Shown: positions 35,729 to 44,737 of the stretch, in pieces
Layout of the letters: each line of letters begins with the position of its first letter
How positions within the stretch are numbered: the first letter of the stretch is position 1
NCBI GenBank assembly: GCA_006247105.1
Contig: CM016926.1
Coordinates: 124,001-188,000 of the forward strand
From: Giardia muris
Taxonomy: Eukaryota; Fornicata; Diplomonadida; Hexamitidae
DNA: 64,000 bases
Direction: 5' to 3'
Made by a program: the position numbers and the translations under genes
The notes under the pieces: generated by a model
Seen by the model: only the letters and a program-made list of their open reading frames with translations
Databases searched by the model: none
What the model was told of the DNA's origin: nothing

Positions 35729-38700
35729 TCAGAGGGTAATTGAACCAAGCTTAAGAGCTGCAAGAACCTGGTCGATGATGGCAGTATCTGCGTCCGTCCA
35801 ATAACTAAAGCGTTGTTCCACATACAACCGAATGATGGCCGCTTTGAGTTCAGGAAGCTCCGCACTTAAAACGGCATTACAACGTTCAATTGTTAAAAGA
35901 AGCTTACTATTCCTCTGGTAGGAGTCATCTGGAAGGATATACGCTGGAAGATCGTGATGGGCAATTGCACGAAAGACCGTTTCCTTGGTGGCAAACAAGA
36001 GAGCGCAAACCGTCGCGAAACGTTTGCAGACGAGGACATATGCACCCTCGTGTTCAACCGACTGTACCCAAAGGAAGAAGGGTGACGTTTGAGTACCATA
36101 AGGGAGGAAGGAATCCGAACGTGATGAAGTCTCTTGAATTGATCCTGCTTCCACACCCTCTTGTTTAGTAGAACACATGTCATCAGCTAATTGCGACATC
36201 TTTTGAGTGAAGATGATGGCGTCACGGGCCGTGGCCGTTTGGGCGGCGGAGACCATCCTTTGAGAGGTGGTATATAGATTCAACGGGGAGAAGCTTCTAG
36301 TACTAAGGTCCTGCGAAAGGTCTTCAGTAACTCTTGAGAGTTGAATTGTGTTTTCGAAACGACTAAGGAAAAGGCGTAAAAGAACTATCCAGAACGCTAA
36401 TGAGTTGAGGGTGTACTCGTTATTTAAGTCAATATCACCGGGAGGGATTTGTTCTTTGTAAACGTACTTATCCTTGCGGAAGGTGAAGGTATCAACACAA
36501 CTAAGAATAGCACCACGGGAGAGGATGAAGCTATGAGTGGGAAGGAAGATCGTTGGCTTAGCCACATGGTACGTCCTGGAAAGACGTGTGGTAATCCCTT
36601 GAAGGTGCAATTGCAAGGCCCTAGTACAGAACGCGAAGTTGATGCACTCTGCACTCCCACGTAAGTTGCTGTAATTACTGATCAATAACCCATGTAAGGA
36701 CTTATTTGGTGGTAAAAGACGCATGGAACGGTACTGGATTAACGCATGTGGTACCGAATCCATCTTACACCCAGTACATTGCACTGTCTTAATTGCCTCA
36801 TACATGTAATTATGATTGCGAAGGGCCGTCATCCTCCCAAGCAACTGGGTCAATGACATCCTTGTGGTTGGCCCAAGAGTACACCCCTGACAGGAATATA
36901 GACTAACGGTCTCAAGTTGCTGTAATGAAAAATGGTTCAATCCTGGGATTGTTGTTGATGTCCCACGTCGTGTCATCATGTTATCTAAACCGTCATAGTC
37001 GACAAGTGAGTTTTGTAAATCCAAGGGGAGACACTCGTTCTCATAACAAAGAAGAACCACAAGACTGAGGTGCGTATTATCCACTACCGTTGCTCTCGCT
37101 TCTCCAAGTAATTTCAACTCGTTCTTGAAAAAGGCCTCTGATGCTTGCTTATTAAACCCGATGTCCTTGAGAACTCGTAGTAACATTCGTATGGTACGAT
37201 AAGAATACCCCAAGGAGGTCATGAAACGTACCATATGAGTCTCTTGCACCATTGTTGGGGTTTCCGATACACGAAGGACAAGATCCTTCGCAAACCTTCC
37301 TTCCATCGTCACTAAACTACGATAATCCTGAATATAACGTAATGTACGTACCGCCATCCGATTCCCCATCAAGTTGTGCGCGAGTGCAAGCCAATACCCT
37401 AATAAGGGCATAAGGGCTTGTTGACTAAGCTCAACAGTCACACAATAAGCATTCAAGGCCTCGGAGAAGAAGACCTTCTCCGCTAAAAGCAAACAGACCA
37501 GTTGTTGGTGATGGAACCTAATACACCTGAACATCGTTAGGAGATAATTGCTGTTGAAGACGTAGAAGTCGACCTGATACCCATTCCCACGGCTTCGTGT
37601 GTCATATAGACAGGGATGAACGCGTCGATATGCCCCTAAACAGTAGTTGGTTATCGCTTGAGTGAAAAGCTTGATCCGTTCTTCCAAGTATCCTCTTAAC
37701 CCCGTGCCATGCTGATTAGAATGGAGGATCATGAGGCTTATCAAATTGTAATGGATCTGAAGGAACTGTTCCAAGACGTTACAGAGTTGCGTCCCGGTTT
37801 GTCCTGTTGAAGGGACTACAATATTCAATAGTTCCAAAGGCATGGCATGCCTGAGAGCGTTACATAGTTGTGTATGAATGGAAGTGAGCTGATCCAAACT
37901 ATTGGGGATGAGAAGACTATCCATTGAGACCGGTTGTTTTAGAATCTCTTTTGCAACCATTACAGGTGGTGGTTCTGATAGTATTTCTGACTGGCCTTCC
38001 TCATACTCATTGCTCTTCTGAGAAAGCAGCGATTGCACCTCTGTTCTATTACAAATGGTTTGATCTCCAAGAAACGTATATACGACTAGGGTCTCAATCT
38101 CTTCTTGAAAGGCATCTAATTGAGGCATGAGCACATGAATAGCGGACAGAAGGCTTGTATGTTGCTTACTGCCCTTAGTATCTTCTTCATGGATTGAGCT
38201 CGTGGCCAAACTCGATAATGGTAACGTATCGAACCTATCACGGAGGCGTAGAAGCATCGTCTTATAATACTCTTGTTCTTGGTGTGTTACTAAAGCATCT
38301 AAGAAATTATCTGGACCATTTTGTGGCTCAAGCCTACTCCAGGTCTCTGGTATTTCCATTGTATTCGCAACGGTCCTAGTAAGCGATGACATATGCCCAC
38401 AGAGAAAGGCCGTGCATTGTTCAAAGGCACTTATCTGTGCCAAGATTGATTTCGGTAATGCATTGGGAAGTTCTGAACGATTCGCCATTATTTGCGTTGT
38501 TATTTTCGCGAGTTCGTTAGTGATGGTTCTTGCAGTGCTTGGTGATGATAACAGATGGGAAACAGAGCTATATCTCACGGGTTCCGTTGCCCCAACGGTC
38601 TGAAAGAGATATGGGAGGAAATGTTGTCTTGAAAACTCAAAGAGGGCTTCAAAGCATACCTCGATCGTTTCGGGATGCGTGGGAAGCGTGTACTTCTGTA

Positions 38701-41700
38701 GTAACCCGACTAGGGTGTTCTGAGGGGTTAGTTTCATTAGGTCGTGATAGATGGTTTGAAGGGTTACTGGTGTTTTAGCAGTTGGACGTACAGAACCTCG
38801 AATTGGAGAACTAGGAAGGGAGGATCCATAGGACTTACTATAAACAGTCTCCTGGCCCTCTCGAAACGCCAGGAAGGCGCTGAAGAAGTCAAAGGGGGAT
38901 AAGAGCTCGTCTGCATTATCAGTAACCCAGACCGTTTGTAGTTGGCTAAGGCGTTTCTGAGTATTCATCGTAGTACCCAAGGAATCGAAGCAAACCTCAG
39001 CGAATTGAATGAGGTGGACGTAGGGCATATGAATATATTCTGTTAGGAGGTGATAGAGCTGGGTGACAAGCGTCCAGAATCCAAGGAAGGAGTTCACGAG
39101 GGGCTGGGTCAACTTGCTAAGAAGGTATTTCACCGAGTAGCGTTGCCAAAGGACACCTAGGAGGCAATTGACGTACATAATCGTGACCAGAAGGCCTTGT
39201 TGTGCAGAGTTTTGTAATACATATCGTATGAGGAGGAGGAGCGTATCAGGGCTATCATTGAGCTGTGAATCTATCAGATCAACGGCCGGCATCTGGGTAG
39301 TCCAGCGAATGAATAGTAGGTTGAAAAGAAGGCTTATTGCATCCGAGACGCTACAAGTCTTGAAGCTCTTTGGGAGTAGCTCATGCAAGTGTTCAATATA
39401 ATCCTCAGTTATTGCATCAGATAGAAAGGTATTGAGCTGAGTCGACCAGGTGGTAGAGGGATGAGTGACCAATTCCAAGGAAAGGTTGATAAGTAATTGG
39501 AGTCCTTCTGTCACCAGAGAAGAGGGATGCCGTGCCTGCGTCTGCTGCTTCTTTGGAGTGCTAAACGTTTCTTTCTTCGTTGAGGGTGTGGTGGCCATCG
39601 TATTGGCCAAATCGATGACGCTATCTCCATGCGTTGCGTTACACATGACGGCAAGGAGGAAAATATTAGCCATACATCTCGTCTCAGGATAACCAAGCCC
39701 ATCAACCTCAAGTAGTGAGTTGAGCTCCTTGTGGACGATGAAAATGGAAGACGAGATGTCGAATTGGAAGTCACAGCTATAAAAAGAGGCCGTCCATAGG
39801 GATAACATCTTTGTATACGTACTTGCTGTCGGAGAGAGCCAATATGATACCATGTAGGCCAGGATCGGGCAAAGAGATAAGGGCCGTTCTGTTTCCAACG
39901 TCGTCTTAACCCCCATACAGATGGCTACGAGGCTCTCCACGTCTGTTGGCTGCATCTCCACTGATTCCTTTGCCAGGATACTTGACCAATGGTATATGAG
40001 CGCGCAAGTATTGGAAGCCTTGGTCATATCCTTCACGAGTCCACGAACCTCTTCCGAAAGGCTTTGTTCGACGGCGATCGGGTCATCTAAGTGCCCAGCT
40101 GTCAATAACGTCCACCCAATGCAAAGACCGAGGCTAACCACGGAGTCCTTACAATAATCATAGAACTCGTCTTCTTGCGGCACGTCTGCACCGTTGAGAA
40201 CCAGCTTTGAAATGCTACAGATCGCGTAGACCAAAGACATCAAAGGACCCAGGCTAATGAGCTTAATAATGAGGTCCTTAAGCGTTACGAGCTGGTCTAT
40301 AATCGGAGAAGTTGTTTTATACAAATACTGGCACAACGAGGAAATGAATAGTGGCGTGATACGTGGCATCTCACGATGAAGACTCAAATAGGATGTTGAA
40401 GCATGAGAGACCCAAAGAGAAAAGTCTTTCAAGGTGAAAGAGAAATCTTCCTTACCTGTATCACTAGCCACATACTCTCGTAGATACCATCTCCAACAAA
40501 GTGGAGGAGTATATAATGCCTCGATGAACGAAACGCCAGACTCGGGAGCCGTTTGAAGAACTGCTTGAGCGAGCTCAAAATGCTGTGAAGTAATACAAAG
40601 AGAAGGTGAGAGCTTGAAAAGGAACGGGAGTAGTCCATCACAGCCGATGTTATAGACCTCTTGAAGGAGCTTGTATGAAACGGATCCTTTCTTAGTGAAA
40701 CAGACAAGTAGGCCCGCTATACATAAGCTCGTTACATCTCCACACTCCTGCTGGAAGACATCTGACAATAATGTGGCTATCTCCTTCGTATCACCTTCGA
40801 ATTGAATCTGAAGATTAAGAAGAACTGTTAGGCCTGCGGCAAGAACACTATATTCGTGCGCTTTTGGGACTATACCAAGCCTATCAGCCACGTGGATGCA
40901 GGTTTGTAAGAACGTCCTTATATCGGTTTTATCATTGGAAGATAATAAGATGGGGATCTCTCCTTGAGCGTATAGCTTCTGTAATTCCATTAGGGTCTCG
41001 TTATAGCACGTCAGAAGAGTATCGACGCCAATGTCCTTGATGGACTCGTCATTCTGAGCGGAAGACTCGGCTAGGACATAGATGAGGTTCAAGGAAAAGA
41101 GGATCCAATAGCAGTATCTCAATTGTTTGTATTCGACGAAAAGTTGCAGGGTACTTTCCGTCCCAAGCATTCGGTAAGCTTCTGCAATGGTCTGGGTAAA
41201 GGCGTGCTGACTGGCTGATGGAATTCGGTCTTGGGTGCGCTTGAAACGTCTATTCCAAGCACGTAGGTTATCAACAACGTTACTTAGACGTGTATAGATG
41301 TGGGAGATGTAGGGGCCAGCGGGAGTGGAAGTGCCACATATCAATCCTTGAAAACTCCTCAAGAAACAATACTCGAAGCGGTAAAAGGCTTCATCCGCCA
41401 TTATTAAGCCCATACTCATGACTGCTGCGATCTTTTCCGTGAAGAACTGGGAGTATTGCATGTTCGCCTCCTTAATAAGCCTAGATAAGGTCTGTTGTTC
41501 TTCCTTGTTGTCGAGTACGTACTCAAGCGTGTGAATGTTGAAGGAGACTCCTTCCAAGACCGAGGCAAAGAGTAAAAAGAAGAACCGGTTCATTGACCCG
41601 GAAGGATTTGCCTCTGCAGCAGTACAATGGGCAATGATGGCACGTAATGCCCACGACATGGTTGGGATTGATGTCTCGGACCTTTTGAATAGAGCTCTCA

Positions 41701-42079
41701 CGGTTTCTAATACAAACTCTCCAAGTCTCGAGATGGACTTGGTAACCTCCTTCCCATTATCCGCAAAGAGGAGGAGAAGTGGGGTAAGGTAAAGAATATG
41801 AGTCTCTGGCGGCTGAAAACTAAGGATCTTCTCAAGAAGTAATTGGATATTCTCTTCATCAGTTCTCTTCCTTAGTTCGTTTAGTAGTTGTATTTGCCCA
41901 GCCATATTACAGCGAGCACAATGGGGAATCAACCCTGATAACAGGTCAACTGTAAAAGGGATTCGGGTTTCTACCATATCATTGAGCGAGATGATCTGTA
42001 GGACCAAAGAGACGCCCTCCTCCTCAACGCCTATGACGTCTGCAGAGGTGAGTGCTCGTTCAAACGTATCGGAAGCCAT
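35729..42079 (-). CDS. Hypothetical 2116-residue helical protein
   Basis: This is the longest gene in the window, with no recognised domain. The sequence is nearly all amphipathic helix with Leu-rich segments, no signal peptide and no convincing membrane span, consistent with a giant alpha-solenoid. Three scattered CxxC pairs occur (HCARCN, SCQGCT, QCTGCK), the last two near residues 1720 and 1770. Large solenoids include nucleoporins of the Nup188/205 type and NOT1, but I see no motif that selects one. The ATG at 42079 abuts the TAA of CFAP410 directly (TAAATG), so no intergenic sequence exists upstream. Confidence 0.8.
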   Translation of the reverse strand: MASDTFERALTSADVIGVEEEGVSLVLQIISLNDMVETRIPFTVDLLSGLIPHCARCNMAGQIQLLNELRKRTDEENIQLLLEKILSFQPPETHILYLTPLLLLFADNGKEVTKSISRLGEFVLETVRALFKRSETSIPTMSWALRAIIAHCTAAEANPSGSMNRFFFLLFASVLEGVSFNIHTLEYVLDNKEEQQTLSRLIKEANMQYSQFFTEKIAAVMSMGLIMADEAFYRFEYCFLRSFQGLICGTSTPAGPYISHIYTRLSNVVDNLRAWNRRFKRTQDRIPSASQHAFTQTIAEAYRMLGTESTLQLFVEYKQLRYCYWILFSLNLIYVLAESSAQNDESIKDIGVDTLLTCYNETLMELQKLYAQGEIPILLSSNDKTDIRTFLQTCIHVADRLGIVPKAHEYSVLAAGLTVLLNLQIQFEGDTKEIATLLSDVFQQECGDVTSLCIAGLLVCFTKKGSVSYKLLQEVYNIGCDGLLPFLFKLSPSLCITSQHFELAQAVLQTAPESGVSFIEALYTPPLCWRWYLREYVASDTGKEDFSFTLKDFSLWVSHASTSYLSLHREMPRITPLFISSLCQYLYKTTSPIIDQLVTLKDLIIKLISLGPLMSLVYAICSISKLVLNGADVPQEDEFYDYCKDSVVSLGLCIGWTLLTAGHLDDPIAVEQSLSEEVRGLVKDMTKASNTCALIYHWSSILAKESVEMQPTDVESLVAICMGVKTTLETERPLSLCPILAYMVSYWLSPTASTYTKMLSLWTASFYSCDFQFDISSSIFIVHKELNSLLEVDGLGYPETRCMANIFLLAVMCNATHGDSVIDLANTMATTPSTKKETFSTPKKQQTQARHPSSLVTEGLQLLINLSLELVTHPSTTWSTQLNTFLSDAITEDYIEHLHELLPKSFKTCSVSDAISLLFNLLFIRWTTQMPAVDLIDSQLNDSPDTLLLLIRYVLQNSAQQGLLVTIMYVNCLLGVLWQRYSVKYLLSKLTQPLVNSFLGFWTLVTQLYHLLTEYIHMPYVHLIQFAEVCFDSLGTTMNTQKRLSQLQTVWVTDNADELLSPFDFFSAFLAFREGQETVYSKSYGSSLPSSPIRGSVRPTAKTPVTLQTIYHDLMKLTPQNTLVGLLQKYTLPTHPETIEVCFEALFEFSRQHFLPYLFQTVGATEPVRYSSVSHLLSSPSTARTITNELAKITTQIMANRSELPNALPKSILAQISAFEQCTAFLCGHMSSLTRTVANTMEIPETWSRLEPQNGPDNFLDALVTHQEQEYYKTMLLRLRDRFDTLPLSSLATSSIHEEDTKGSKQHTSLLSAIHVLMPQLDAFQEEIETLVVYTFLGDQTICNRTEVQSLLSQKSNEYEEGQSEILSEPPPVMVAKEILKQPVSMDSLLIPNSLDQLTSIHTQLCNALRHAMPLELLNIVVPSTGQTGTQLCNVLEQFLQIHYNLISLMILHSNQHGTGLRGYLEERIKLFTQAITNYCLGAYRRVHPCLYDTRSRGNGYQVDFYVFNSNYLLTMFRCIRFHHQQLVCLLLAEKVFFSEALNAYCVTVELSQQALMPLLGYWLALAHNLMGNRMAVRTLRYIQDYRSLVTMEGRFAKDLVLRVSETPTMVQETHMVRFMTSLGYSYRTIRMLLRVLKDIGFNKQASEAFFKNELKLLGEARATVVDNTHLSLVVLLCYENECLPLDLQNSLVDYDGLDNMMTRRGTSTTIPGLNHFSLQQLETVSLYSCQGCTLGPTTRMSLTQLLGRMTALRNHNYMYEAIKTVQCTGCKMDSVPHALIQYRSMRLLPPNKSLHGLLISNYSNLRGSAECINFAFCTRALQLHLQGITTRLSRTYHVAKPTIFLPTHSFILSRGAILSCVDTFTFRKDKYVYKEQIPPGDIDLNNEYTLNSLAFWIVLLRLFLSRFENTIQLSRVTEDLSQDLSTRSFSPLNLYTTSQRMVSAAQTATARDAIIFTQKMSQLADDMCSTKQEGVEAGSIQETSSRSDSFLPYGTQTSPFFLWVQSVEHEGAYVLVCKRFATVCALLFATKETVFRAIAHHDLPAYILPDDSYQRNSKLLLTIERCNAVLSAELPELKAAIIRLYVEQRFSYWTDADTAIIDQVLAALKLGSITL

Positions 42080-42754
42080 TTACTTCTTGCCCGCGATGAG
42101 ATTGTTGACTGACATCTTCACAGTCTCAAGCTGCTCCAGGTTCATGTCTTTCAGAAGGGTAAGGACCGCATGGACGACGTTCTGGCTAGCATACGAGGGC
42201 ATTCCGACGGCACCAGCTGAACTCCCCTTCGATGGAGTCGACTTCGGTTGCGCCGGTTCATCCCACCCGCCCCGCTTCTGAGGCACCTGTTGTGGTGCAT
42301 ATCTTGCTCCCCCTGACGAGGGGAGCTCAATTGGGATCGTGAAGCGAGTACGAGACGCCTCCTGGAGCTCGGCAGGGGTGATGTCTGCATCATCGAGACG
42401 CTTGAGCTGAGGAAGTGCGCGGATCAAATAGCTCCTGTACTGAGGGTCACTCGCGATTGGATTGTCGCAAAGCCAAAGGACGCTCAGGTTCCTCAGACCG
42501 CGAAGGTAGACGACCTCACGGAGGTCCGAGATCTTGTTCTTGCGCAGATAGAGCTCGGTGAGGGAGTGGCACTGTGCAAAGTCTGCAAGTGACGAAATGG
42601 CGTTCACCGACAGGCTCAGGACCTCCACGTTGGGCATCTCGCGCAGAATCGAGACGTCCTGCAGATCGCTCCCCCAGATGTTCAGGTTCTTGACATCCCG
42701 AAGGTCCGACTTCTTCGTCTTCGCGAGAACGTAACTACGAGTGAGCTGTGCCAT
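42080..42754 (-). CDS. CFAP410: CFAP410 (C21orf2) orthologue, leucine-rich-repeat ciliary protein
   Basis: A 224-residue protein. Residues 1-125 carry leucine-rich repeats with the segments VKNLNIWGSDLQDVSIL, MPNVEVLSLSVNAISSL, LTELYLRKNKISDL and LSVLWLCDNPIA, followed by an LRR cap (LPQLKRLDDADIT). A Pro/Ser linker leads to a C-terminal helix NVVHAVLTLLKDMNLEQLETV. The order and motifs match CFAP410, a basal-body/axoneme protein that in mammals partners NEK1. Length fits (human about 256). Giardia has eight flagella and many NEK kinases, so a similar partnership is plausible. The start at 42754 is 110 bases from the divergent proteasome gene; the stop touches the ATG of the next gene. Confidence 0.88.
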   Translation of the reverse strand: MAQLTRSYVLAKTKKSDLRDVKNLNIWGSDLQDVSILREMPNVEVLSLSVNAISSLADFAQCHSLTELYLRKNKISDLREVVYLRGLRNLSVLWLCDNPIASDPQYRSYLIRALPQLKRLDDADITPAELQEASRTRFTIPIELPSSGGARYAPQQVPQKRGGWDEPAQPKSTPSKGSSAGAVGMPSYASQNVVHAVLTLLKDMNLEQLETVKMSVNNLIAGKK

Positions 42755-42864
42755 TTTTGAATTTCAAGGTACGCGTCCGCCTAGTGTGAGAGGCCGTTGG
42801 GGCGGCCGTATTCCCCATGAGGCGGGGGGATGAGAGCAGTTGAACTCGGCAGTAAAAAAGCTCC

Positions 42865-43629
42865 ATGAGCTACGACGGAGACGTGTCCGTTTTCAGCCCT
42901 ACGGGGAAGGTGTATCAGATCTCCTACGCGATGGAGGCGCCCAACCTTGGGACCCCGACGGTCGGGCTCACCTCGAAGACGCACGTCGTCCTGGTTGCCA
43001 TCCGTCGTCAGACCGGTCCCTTAAACGCATACCAATCCAAGCTTTTCGAGGTTGATAAGCACGTGGGGATCTGTATCAGTGGGATCTATGCGGACGCTCG
43101 TAAGATGCTTCGTCTCCTTCGTGATGAGTGTACTGAATACAGCTACACCTTCGATCAGCCACACCCGATTGCGCCTCTTATCGCGAAGCTGGCTGACGAC
43201 GCACAGGCGAGGACGCAGCTTGCAGGCTATCGTCCGTATGGTGCGTCGTTGCTCATCGGAGGGATTGACACTCATGATAGTAAGAAGGTGCCTTGTCTCT
43301 TTACCTTGACTCCTGATGCATGCTTCCGAGAGTATCGGGCGGTCGCGTTAGGGAACGGGTCTCAAACCATCAACACGCGCCTACGTTCCTTTGTCAACGC
43401 ACTTGAAGGTGCTTCGCTTGAGGAACTCATCCGCATAGGGATTGAGAGCATCGGTTCCGGGCTCCGTGACGCGCGGCCGACGACGGAGAACGTGAGCATT
43501 GCAGTACTCTCCTGCGCCGATGCGGCTTTTAGGATGCTCACCCAGGAAGAGGTGACTCCATATATTGAGGCCTTCAATGCTGCTCATCCTAGGACGAACT
43601 TTGAGGAAGATTCCGATAACCTCGATTAG
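42865..43629 (+). CDS. PSMA1: 20S proteasome subunit alpha type 6 (PSMA1-like)
   Basis: A 254-residue alpha subunit of the 20S proteasome. The N-terminal signature is visible (YDGDVSVFSPTGKVYQISYAMEA), followed by TVGLTSKTHVVLVAIRR, YRPYGASLLIGGID and TTENVSIAVLS. The DVSVFSP form and the YAMEA helix point to the PSMA1/Pre5 position, which I regard as likely. Alpha subunits form the gated outer rings and have no protease activity. The acidic C-terminus NFEEDSDNLD is usual for the family. The start follows GCAGTAAAAAAGCTCC. With the beta1 gene at 20685 the window holds two core-particle subunits, but they are not linked. Confidence 0.9.
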   Translation: MSYDGDVSVFSPTGKVYQISYAMEAPNLGTPTVGLTSKTHVVLVAIRRQTGPLNAYQSKLFEVDKHVGICISGIYADARKMLRLLRDECTEYSYTFDQPHPIAPLIAKLADDAQARTQLAGYRPYGASLLIGGIDTHDSKKVPCLFTLTPDACFREYRAVALGNGSQTINTRLRSFVNALEGASLEELIRIGIESIGSGLRDARPTTENVSIAVLSCADAAFRMLTQEEVTPYIEAFNAAHPRTNFEEDSDNLD

Positions 43630-43795
43630 GTCCGGAGAAGAGAGAAGTGAACATGTTGTCTTTCTGTCTTTCGTCTCATCCTAATTCCTCCTAATGATAG
43701 CTCTCACTTTCTTACACTCACATTCCTTTCCCCTATACATATGAGTGGTATACTAGACTCGAGGACAGAGTCAATCCAGAGGATGAAGGAAAATA

Positions 43796-44737
43796 ATGAA
43801 AGCATTTAAGAAGAAGACGGAGGAACCAAGCGTAACATTCCCATATCATAGTCTTCTCAAGGATGAACGGATGGATACCCTTCGAGAGCCAAGAACGTTT
43901 TTAGCCATCAATGTCAATGGGATTCGAGCGGCCTTGAAGAAAGGGTTGATTCCCTTCTTACTTGAACAGAACCCTGATGTCATTTGTATGTCGGAGACGA
44001 AGGTCGGTGCTTTAGCGTATCAATCGTTTATTCAGACCGAAGGGAAGTCAATATCCAATGAGGAACTACCAGAGATCATCCCAGGATATCGTCATATCTT
44101 CGCTTGCTCGAGTGCTAGGCAAGGATACGCTTCCACCGCCATCTTCGTGAAACGAGGGATTCGGGTCATTGACTTTGCTAGTTCCATAGGAGACTCTCTT
44201 GTTGATACCGAAGGACGCTATATCCGGATTGCTTTCTCAAGCTTTGACCTTATACACGTGTACGTCCCGAATTCCGGCCGTGGAGCCAAAAAGAAGCCAT
44301 CATTCAAGCCCTCATTCCTTTCAGAACGCTTGGAATATGAAAGGCTGATTCGGAATCATATCAATGAGCTACAGCAACGTGGGAGGCAGGTTATCTATTG
44401 TGGCGATCTGAACGTGGCACATACGCCACGCGACATCCATAACCCAAAGGGGAACGAGAACTCTCCGGGGTATACCGAGGAAGAACGTATCGCAATGACG
44501 CAGCTTTTACAGGGATGCGGCTTGGTCGATACCTTCCGACGCCTTCATCCAGGTCTCGTTAAGTACAGCTGGTTCAGCAACTTCGGCAACTCCCGAGAAA
44601 ACCTTCTGGGGTGGCGTATTGATTACTTCCTTGTGAGTAATCAACTGTTTGAGAGGGTTGTGGAGTCCGACATCATCGATGAAAAGCGATATTTCAGTGA
44701 CCACACCCCCATTACCATGACTCTTAAAAATGATTAA
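43796..44737 (+). CDS. AP endonuclease, ExoIII/APE1 family
   Basis: A 313-residue base-excision-repair nuclease that cleaves DNA 5' of abasic sites. The family motifs are complete: INVNGIRAALKKG (metal Asn), MSETK (metal Glu), YVPNSGR, CGDLNVAH (Asp/Asn), GWRIDYFLVS and SDHTPI (catalytic Asp-His). A 30-residue basic N-terminal leader (MKAFKKKTEE) could be a nuclear signal. One insert around residues 80-95 (TEGKSISNEELPE) is longer than in bacterial ExoIII and resembles APE1. The start follows GGAAAATA. The stop TAA shares bases with that of the convergent gene (TTAA at 44734-44737). Confidence 0.92.
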   Translation: MKAFKKKTEEPSVTFPYHSLLKDERMDTLREPRTFLAINVNGIRAALKKGLIPFLLEQNPDVICMSETKVGALAYQSFIQTEGKSISNEELPEIIPGYRHIFACSSARQGYASTAIFVKRGIRVIDFASSIGDSLVDTEGRYIRIAFSSFDLIHVYVPNSGRGAKKKPSFKPSFLSERLEYERLIRNHINELQQRGRQVIYCGDLNVAHTPRDIHNPKGNENSPGYTEEERIAMTQLLQGCGLVDTFRRLHPGLVKYSWFSNFGNSRENLLGWRIDYFLVSNQLFERVVESDIIDEKRYFSDHTPITMTLKND

